Source of the DNA: Ridgeia piscesae
Taxonomy: Eukaryota; Annelida; Polychaeta; Sabellida; Siboglinidae
Assembly (NCBI GenBank): GCA_025642075.2
Contig: JAODUO010000490.1
Coordinates: 222,501 to 286,500, forward strand
Direction: 5' to 3'
Length of the DNA stretch: 64,000 nt
In this document: positions 53,801-63,088 of the stretch, piece by piece
Layout of the letters: every line of letters begins with the position of its first letter
How positions within the stretch are numbered: position 1 is the stretch's first letter
Position numbers and translations under genes: made by a program
The notes under the pieces: model-generated
Told to the model about the DNA's origin: nothing
The model's database searches: none
What the model saw: the letters and a program-made list of their open reading frames with translations, nothing else

Positions 53801-56800
53801 ATTCTGCTTTGTTTAGCTCTTTTTGAGTATTTTGCAGCATGCTCATTTATGATCTGTTTCACACATGGCATGCGTCTGTGAAACGTTTAGTGGAGCATTT
53901 GAAACAATTTGAATTTTCAAGAATATTAATGTTAATTTTTTAATTATGTGTACATATTTTCAGTCTTTTGCATAGCATGTTAATGGGCCACGTTACTTTC
54001 TCATGAAGTATTTGATAGATACAATAGTTTCCAAGATAGTGCTAAGTCTTTTCACTGGCTGCCATCTGTGTATATTAAGAAATAGTGAGACTGCAAAGTT
54101 ATGTTATATTCTTTAAAAGAATATTTGCTATTATTGGATAATTTGCTTAAATAGTGTTCTGCCTGTACATCCATTGTTATTGTCATATGGGTGCATGTCT
54201 GTCATGTTGTAGAGGTTTTTTAAATGCTGCTAATTGAACTATATTGGTTCTGCAGCTGGGTTAATATTATGTATTAAGTGGTAATTAAGAAGCTTATAAA
54301 ATGCTTTTTTATGAAATTGTTGAATGTTATCACAATACTAATTTAGTAAATTCCTGCATGTAATGTCATTTCGATGTTGAATCCAAACGACAAATCCTCA
54401 AGTGGCAACAATAACAGATCATGTTAGAATAAAAAAAAATTTACTTTAACAATGCCAGAATAAAAACATAATTTTTGATAAGGTCAAAATATCAGTTGTT
54501 TTTGATTTTTCTCACTGAACAATTGCCAACTAGTTTGAACAATTGTCTTCATAAAAAATCTAGAAAGTAATGAAATACAACTCTGCAGCCAGTGCTGATA
54601 AAAAAGGTTTAGTGTAAAATTAAACACGTAAAAATCAAGCTACTAATAAAAAAAAATTGTGTGTCATAAATCATACACTGTTGAGTGTTATTTCAGAATT
54701 TTTGGTGATACATTATCACCAGCAGCGTGTGTTGTCATTGCTATTCCTTTTGGGTATATACCCCCTTTGAATATAATTATTAATATTCATAAATGGGTTT
54801 ATTTATCCGCCCCACCCATAGCTCACCCTGTGTGTCATGTCATCTTCTAGGCTGTTGAACACCCACAGGTCAGCGAAGAGATGCCGCCGCCACCGATGGA
54901 AGAAATTCAGCCACTGGTACTGCCCCCTAGTGTTAGTTATCAGTGGATTCTGTTTGCGACTGTGTAATCAAAGCACTCGCCGAAAACCAACATGAATAAG
55001 ATATTTAAAGCTTAATTTTGGCATATATGATTTTAGTAATAATTTGCTTACAAAGTTATTAAAACAATTGAAAACTAGTATATTTTAATTTTTTATTAAG
55101 AAATGTCCTTTCCATTTGCATTGGTGTTTTCATCACAATGTCTAAGTTTTAATAAATTGGAATTCTGAATAGTTATTTATGACACAGCCTAGTTATGCCT
55201 TGTCTCAATTAAAGTATTTATGGATTTTTAAATAATATATCTTGATTTATGATAATTTTTTTATGCCAGTGCAAAATTAAACAGATGTGTTGGTTTTCAA
55301 GGTGCATGGTAATCACGATCACAAACGTTCCATTCCAGGACTGGGCACGTTTATGTTGTACAATATAGGTGAAGATGGCTGCATGGTGGCATCAACAGTG
55401 AAATGTCAAATGATAGTTGAGAGATTTAACTCTTTCTGTCGTTAATGTTGTATGCCAAACTTCAATGTTCTGTCTGTGACTGATGCCTTCTATCTATACT
55501 TCCATTTCTGTATCTTTTACTTTCAGTTTCTGCCTTGTTTCACTTTCTTTTTGTTCTATTGTATGGAACATACTATGTAGATGTGTAGATGTTTCTGTTC
55601 TTTTGTATCAGCACCCTTGAGTGTTGTATTTAACCATTTAGATAAACTGGTTGTATAATCAAGTAATGTTGTTTAGTTGGTTTACATATACAGTATTGGT
55701 AGTTGATATATGCATGTTTCTGTCCTATCTCACTTTCAGTTTATCCTGTTGTATGGTTGGGTACATTTTTATTTCATTTTTATTTGTTGATTGTTGTTGA
55801 ATTATTACTTCAATAGAGTGAAGGAATGCGTAGTCTAGCGTCATACACCATCCCTGCCAGTTAATTATATGTGATTATGTGTCATTAAATGAGGAGATTC
55901 CCGACACAGACACCTGTTGTCGTGCTTGCATGTGTAAGACGGAGTGTTGTGTATCACCCAGGCAGTTGAACAGGAGCAATATGAAGCATTCCTAGCAGAG
56001 GAGACCCAGAAACTGGTACATTATCTTCTTAGGGTTTCAGACCCTGTTAACAACCATTTTTGGTATAAGAACACTAGTGGTGGATAAACAAACTAACAAA
56101 AAGTATCGATTTACTATGTAGAATATTTTGAAAACACATATTTCTAGAGTAATACCATATAGCAATCATGAATGTATATTTAATAGCATTTATATAATGC
56201 ATATATTTTCATATCTTAATAATTAGTTATTACCTCTGACTGGACTAATAAATTTTTTCATAAACTATATTTTTGAGTAATAATTTTTAACATGTTTAAA
56301 ATTGTAGTCGTTATTTTATGTATAGACAGATGATTTGTCAGATGTTCTACAAATAATTTATTATATTTAATAGTATTCCGTTGCCATTGGTTTGTGAAGT
56401 CAGAAAGCTCGTATGCGTCATGTTCACACTATAATTTTTGAACGAATGAATATGCAGTTTGTCAATATATGGACAGTGTTCTTATTCTGAAAATGGTTGA
56501 AATTATGGGATGGCCCAGGTGGAGGTGTATTGCTTGTAGTACCTCATCGACTCACTAGTGGAGCCACTAATGGACTAGTCTAGTTTTGGTGGTGGGAGAT
56601 GAAACTAATCTTCACGTCATCTGCGAATCACATCTGATCACAAACGTTCATTCTTGGAGCAGCACTGCACCGTTTCTGTAGCACAGTCATCAACTTCCTG
56701 TAGCACAGTCAACATCTTTTAGAGCATAACCAACAGCTTTCTACGGTGCACAATCTACAGCTCTATATCCACGACTTTCAGTAGCACTGCGGACAACTTC

Positions 56801-59800
56801 ATGTAGCAGAGTTTCCTCATTTCTTTATCCCAGACAAAATATTCCCGTAACAAAATCAGCACTGTTATTTTGAGAAAATTGTTTCGTGGAGCATAATGAC
56901 CAATTTGTAGCACAATCGACAACTTTTTCTAGTGCTATTAACAGCTAACTAATATTATCGACATGCTTTTATAGCATAATCAACAACTTCATTTGACACA
57001 ATCAACATTGTTGTTTAATTAAAAGTTAATTAAGGTCAGAAGAACTCACACCACTGACTGTTGTGAACGACAACACCTCACAGCATCATAATGATAATAA
57101 ACGACAACATATCTGCGTGCATTTAAAATACGCTTTCTTCTGCATCGTTTCATCATTGATACCCATAGGCAGACAGACATGACAATGTTGACCGACATGT
57201 GTTAACTGAAGTGTGTTAACACCAAGTGTGTTTGTGACTCAGGCGTATGGTGAAGGCATGATTCAGCCGGAGAGTGTCGATGGAGTCAGATCTGGCGTCC
57301 CTGATGAGATGTCATCTGTCTACCAACCGGTGGACTTCTGCATCCCCATTGGTCCTATCTTCAACTTCGTCTCTGGTGAGTACTTGTGGATTTGGGGTTC
57401 ACGTGATTGCCTTTAATAGTCTCCCTCATTTGTGTTTCTCTTTGTTCCTGAAGTCAGGTGTAAAAATAACAATAATAATAGTAATAATGTTACATTAATG
57501 TTATACTCATATCCAAAAAACAACAAAACCAGGGTGATGATAATAAAGGGCTTATATTTACGTAATTAATAAAAGGTACTGGAATGTGAGTAATAAACTT
57601 AAATGTATAGAATAATCTAAACCTTCGCAAACTTGAGCTAGAACTATCAAAACCATGCATACTATCCATTACAATGTGGTCAACAGTTGTAATAATTAAG
57701 GTTCTTGCCTTGTTTGCTTGGTGAAAAGTGACCATTTTGACAATATTACCCCGGTCGATGAGACGTGAAGATGATGTTCTAATGATTTAGGTGCTGTAGA
57801 ATTTATCTTATTGTTTCTATACTGTTGAGTTTGATTTTGTGAGGGAAAAAAACAGCATATAAAAATATACCACCAAACAAGATGCTTAATTAGCGACAAA
57901 AAACTGCCCTTGGGACTATCTGGTAGAACCAGCCAACAACGGGGGTCAATATAAAGCCATTATTAACTTATCGCATTACATTTGATCCAGTGTCCTATTA
58001 ATATAGCAGTAATGAATGTATATTTAATATTTTTAATAAGGATTATAAATGTAAACAATGTCCAAAATAATACTGTACACAATAGAAAATGTTTAGAAAT
58101 GTTTACTATTCATTAAGTGTTATGTATAATTGTATATTAAGTCCAACTCCAGTTTGACAGTCATAGTACCTGCTTTGACCATTGACCTTTCCCCCGGTAG
58201 CCGTGGTTACTACCCCGTCCGGCAAGAAGGGCTACCCAAAGATCGAGGACAACAAAGACGGCACGGTGACAATCCGGTATCAGCCGACCGAGGTGGGGCT
58301 CCACCTGCTGGAGGTCACCTACAACAACGAGCCGATTCCCGGCAGTCCATTCAAGTTCCACGTCGACGCCATCAACAGTGGGTTTGTGACGGCATACGGC
58401 CCCGGGCTGACACACGGCATCTCGGGCCAGCCCAGCTACTTCACCATCATAACCAAGGACGCTGGTGCAGGTATGACCACTGGGGTTTTACGGAGGGGTC
58501 CAGGGGCATGAAGGGGAAATGTTATTACTCATGTTAATGTTGGGTGTAGCACAAAATACAGAGCTGTTAATATTTAGAATTTTTAAAATCGGTTTTTGTA
58601 CGGGGCTCGAATGGGTATACTTGTGTTTTGAGTCATATAAGATCCAACCTGGCTGACAAGTTATATCGAAAATCAACTACACAATTATCAGCAAATCCAT
58701 GTTGTGAATAACATTTTTATTTGTGGATTTTCCGTGCCAATAGATTCCTCTTCAAAGAAGACAAAATTTAGAAACTCGTGTATTATTATAACACAAAATG
58801 TCCTTGAAAGTATTATACAAATTCACTTGGCCCGCAGCCATCTGACTAATTATACTGAAAACCAACCAAAGTGTTTATAAATAAAACTAATTGCGACAAT
58901 ATTAAGTCAGAATGTGACTAGTAATACCTGACCAATGTCATGCTTTGTTTGACATGTTTCATCTGTCTGCCCCCAGGTGGCCTGTCGCTCGCTGTCGAAG
59001 GCCCGTCAAAGGCTGAGATCACGTGCACCGACAACAAGGATGGCACGTGCTCCGTGCAGTATCTTCCGACTGCCCCCGGCGAATACAACATCATCATTAA
59101 GTTCGCAGACAAACACATTTCTGGGTCGCCATTCTGTGCCAACGTCATTGGACCAGGTACGGGCATTTTGTGGTGTACATACAAATAGTAGGTTCTTTAT
59201 TTTTGGGTTTAGTGATATCAGAGTTGTTATTGTGATTGAGTTTTATTGAAGTTGTCGTCCAGCGTGTTTGCCATAACCAGTTAACACCACAGCAACATAG
59301 TAACTTTGTAAAAAGCAACCCAATAAACAGACTTCTGTAATTCTTGCATTAGCCAACTCCTGTGTTAGCCCAAGTTTGGGGCGTTTGGAGGAAACCACCT
59401 GAGACTTCCCCCATTCAAGGAACACTACTTACGCCATCGCAGGGTGTGTGATAAGTATTAAGCATGTTGTGATCTTGTTTGATTTGGTTTGTGCTATCTC
59501 ATCGCAGTCGGAGATGACCGCCAGAGGGCGCAGCTGTCTGTGGGGACGAGCAGCGAAGTTTCGCTGAAGGTGACAGAGGCAGACATCGGCAGTCTGACTG
59601 CTACGATCAAGAAACCATCTGGTGCTGAGGAGCCCTGTCAGCTGAAGCGACTTGCTAACGGACACCTAGGTACGATGACAATTGATTTTGGAGTCTTAAG
59701 TCAGTTGAATATTTCATTTTTTTTTTTCAAAACGTAAATATCCACTATTGTATTACCGAGGACACTATTTCCATGACACACTGGCGAAAATGTCCCACTG

Positions 59801-62800
59801 ACGCTTTGTGATGTTGCTGAACGAGTGAGTGAGAAAGTGCAACAATGTCATGGTCAAAATGACTCTATGTGTCAAATTGACTAGCTGTCATGTGATGTAG
59901 ATTCATGGCAAAATGATATGTGTGTACGTTGGCTAAACTCTCCATCTCTTCCCCTTGCAGGAATCTCGTTCACCCCTCGGGAAGTGGGAGAGCACCTGGT
60001 GAACGTGTACCGGCGGGGCGTGCACATCCCCAACTCCCCGTTCAAGATCTACGTGGGGGAGACGGAGATTGGGAACGCAAGTCACGTGAAGGTCTATGGC
60101 AAGGGGCTGAGCGAGGGAATGGCGAATGAAATCAACGAGTTTGTTGTCAACACCAAAGACGCTGGTGAGTCTTGATAGGTCGAGAATGACGATGTCTGAT
60201 TACTGAATGTTTCCCAGGAGAGTTCTTTTCCAATCAAAAGTTTTAATTTTTCATATCCAAAAACACGATCTTTCTTTTTACCTGTAGAGGCTTTCGTGTG
60301 ACGTTAAACGTCGACTTCTTCAATACTAATGACGAATGACAGTTTTTTTAATGATTGCGTTGTCTTAGTGTTTGTAATATCTATGTTGTGTGTTTTGTTT
60401 GTAATGTTATATATTTGATGAAGCAGTACTGAATGAATTAATCACCTCATTCAGACTGCTCATTTATAAGCTAATATAATAGTTTGTACTTTAAAGTAAA
60501 GCAACAGAGCAGTTTATTTAAGTGAGTTTGGACATTAAACATGTTCTTGGTGTTATCATAAGAACTGCTATAAATGCTAGATTTTCATTGTTCACATCTC
60601 AGAGTAATAATTGTTTTAATACTGTTTACTTATTTTTGTATTACACTTGCTAATAAACATATGTCTAAGTATTGTAAGCCTGCTAGATACTGTTTGTTCG
60701 TCAGTGTATGTACACATGTATTAATTAATTGTTTGCAATAATCCATCTATAAATGCATAATTTGTATTTCATGGAATCTGAACCTATTTTGAACCTTTTT
60801 CTCTCCAGATATAATTCTACTCCTATGTAGCTGTAATCATTTTTGTAATTTGCAATATATTTGAGAACGGTATGCCACATTTATGATTTCGAAGTTCCAA
60901 TGGCAACCTGAGACACAAGAAATACGAACCAATGTCAACTAACATTTCATCACCCCCCCACCCCGTGTACCCAGGATTTGATGTAATTTGAGTCCTCTTG
61001 ATGGCATGTTACAGGCTATGGCGGTCTGAGTCTGTCCATTGAGGGGCCGTCCAAGGCCGACATCGAGTGTCACGACAATGAAGATGGGTCATGCCGCGTC
61101 ACCTACAAACCGACAGAGCCTGGAAACTATGTCATGAACGTCAAGTTTGCTGATGAGCACGTGCCAGGTAAATAACAACACTCAGACAGTACAATACAAT
61201 ATAATGTTATTGTCCAATTCGTTTGCAGCATTCATAAAATACAAAAATACCTAAATAAAGTACTAAAAATAAATTAAACAAAACACAGATAAATATATAA
61301 TTAAAACCGTTTCTAAATATTAATAATGATAAATAAAAGCCTAATCTGTATTATTATAATTGTGCTTGGTAAAGAATAAATACTGGCATATACATACATA
61401 AAGAATTTAACATCTCTCTCCCTTTGTCCGTCCCTCTCTCTCTCCCTGCCTCTCTCTCTCTCTCTGTCCCCCCCCCTCTCATGCAAACAATGTTGTGGAG
61501 CCAACTTTGGAAGTTATCCAGAAAAATGTAGATTTATTTATGAAAATGCATTCTTTTAAAAAGTAGACTGACATCTTAGTCAAAATAATTGATAGAGTAG
61601 AGAATTCTGGGATGGTTACATATTAAAAACTGATTTCCTGTTAATTTGGCTGGTATTTTTTTAAACCATAGATAATTTAGGTTCAACTCCTCTGTAATTT
61701 TCATTTGAAAAAACTCTGCTCAAATCAAAAGCTAGTATGTTGCAAAGTATGACAGTGATACATGATTATGTTAAGGGGGAAGTGTATAGTCAGCCTGTCT
61801 TGAACAAATCTGTAGTTTCTTCTCAGAAATAATTCCCAATGAGTTCCACCACAACTCCTTTTATAGAAGGAGTTGTGAAGAAACGTCATGCCATTTCACC
61901 GTGTTTGGTGGTGCAATTATACTAGCTGTGATTTAGTGTCTGATTGTGAAACGCTACATTGCAGGCAGCCCGTTCCTCGTGAAGATCGGAGGCGAGCCGT
62001 CGGGCCGTCTGACCGAGCGAATCACTCGCCAGAAGGAGGCTGCGGACGTCACCCACGTTGGCAGCCAGTGCGAACTAAGCCTCAAGATCCCAGGTGCGCA
62101 CTCAATTCCTTAGTGTTCTGTACGTTCTGGTACGTCTGGCTTGAAAACAAGAGGACCTCTTCTAGTTGTATGACGGGCAGAGGTAGGGGTTTTAATGAAA
62201 ATAAAACTAACTAAGCTGGTCTATGTTAGACTACAGCTGCCATTAATGGCTGGACATAATTTGTTCAGGTAACGAAAACCGTTTATGTAGTTTCCCAACA
62301 AACATTTATTCATCCTTATTGGTGTCTGGATTTGTTAAGATGGATGGTAACACGAGTAAAGTTTTGTTTCTCATACACACGGCATAAATTTGTTTTTAAA
62401 CAAACCCGAATGACAGATGTCACATGGATGACGTCACGTGATCAAGGTGTCAACTGGTTGCAGGCACGAACCCGTTTGACATGGAGGCGATGGTGACAAG
62501 TCCGAGTGGTGTGACAGAGATGTGTGAGATTTTGGAGCTTGAGGAGGGACACTACAGCATCAAGTTTGTGCCGAAGGAGATGGGAGTGCACACTGTCAGC
62601 GTCAAGCACAAGGGCATGCACATCTCAGGTGAGTGCTCATACGGGAAATTGCTCTCTAAATTTAGCAAATTTTCGTCTCCGAATAGAATTTGTACTTTTA
62701 AGCTGCTTCACCAATTTACTTATTAATAATAGTGTTGTAATAATTCAAGAAGTGTTGAAGTTGGAAATATTATATTGTTTGTAACATGGAGGCAATGAAT

Positions 62801-63036
62801 CAGCTGAAATTACTGGCAGAAAATGACACAATTGGTGACGCCATCACCTTTTAAATTTGTAATGCATATATAATTTATTTTATCAAATAATTGGTGTTTT
62901 GGTGTGATCTCAATTTTGTATAATTTACTTTTTTGTACATGTATGTCAGTATTTGAATATTACTGATCAGGTGTACGGTGCAATGACATGTGCAAACATG
63001 CACACGTGCATGTACACACATACCCTCACACACACA

Positions 63037-63088
<52 letters not shown>

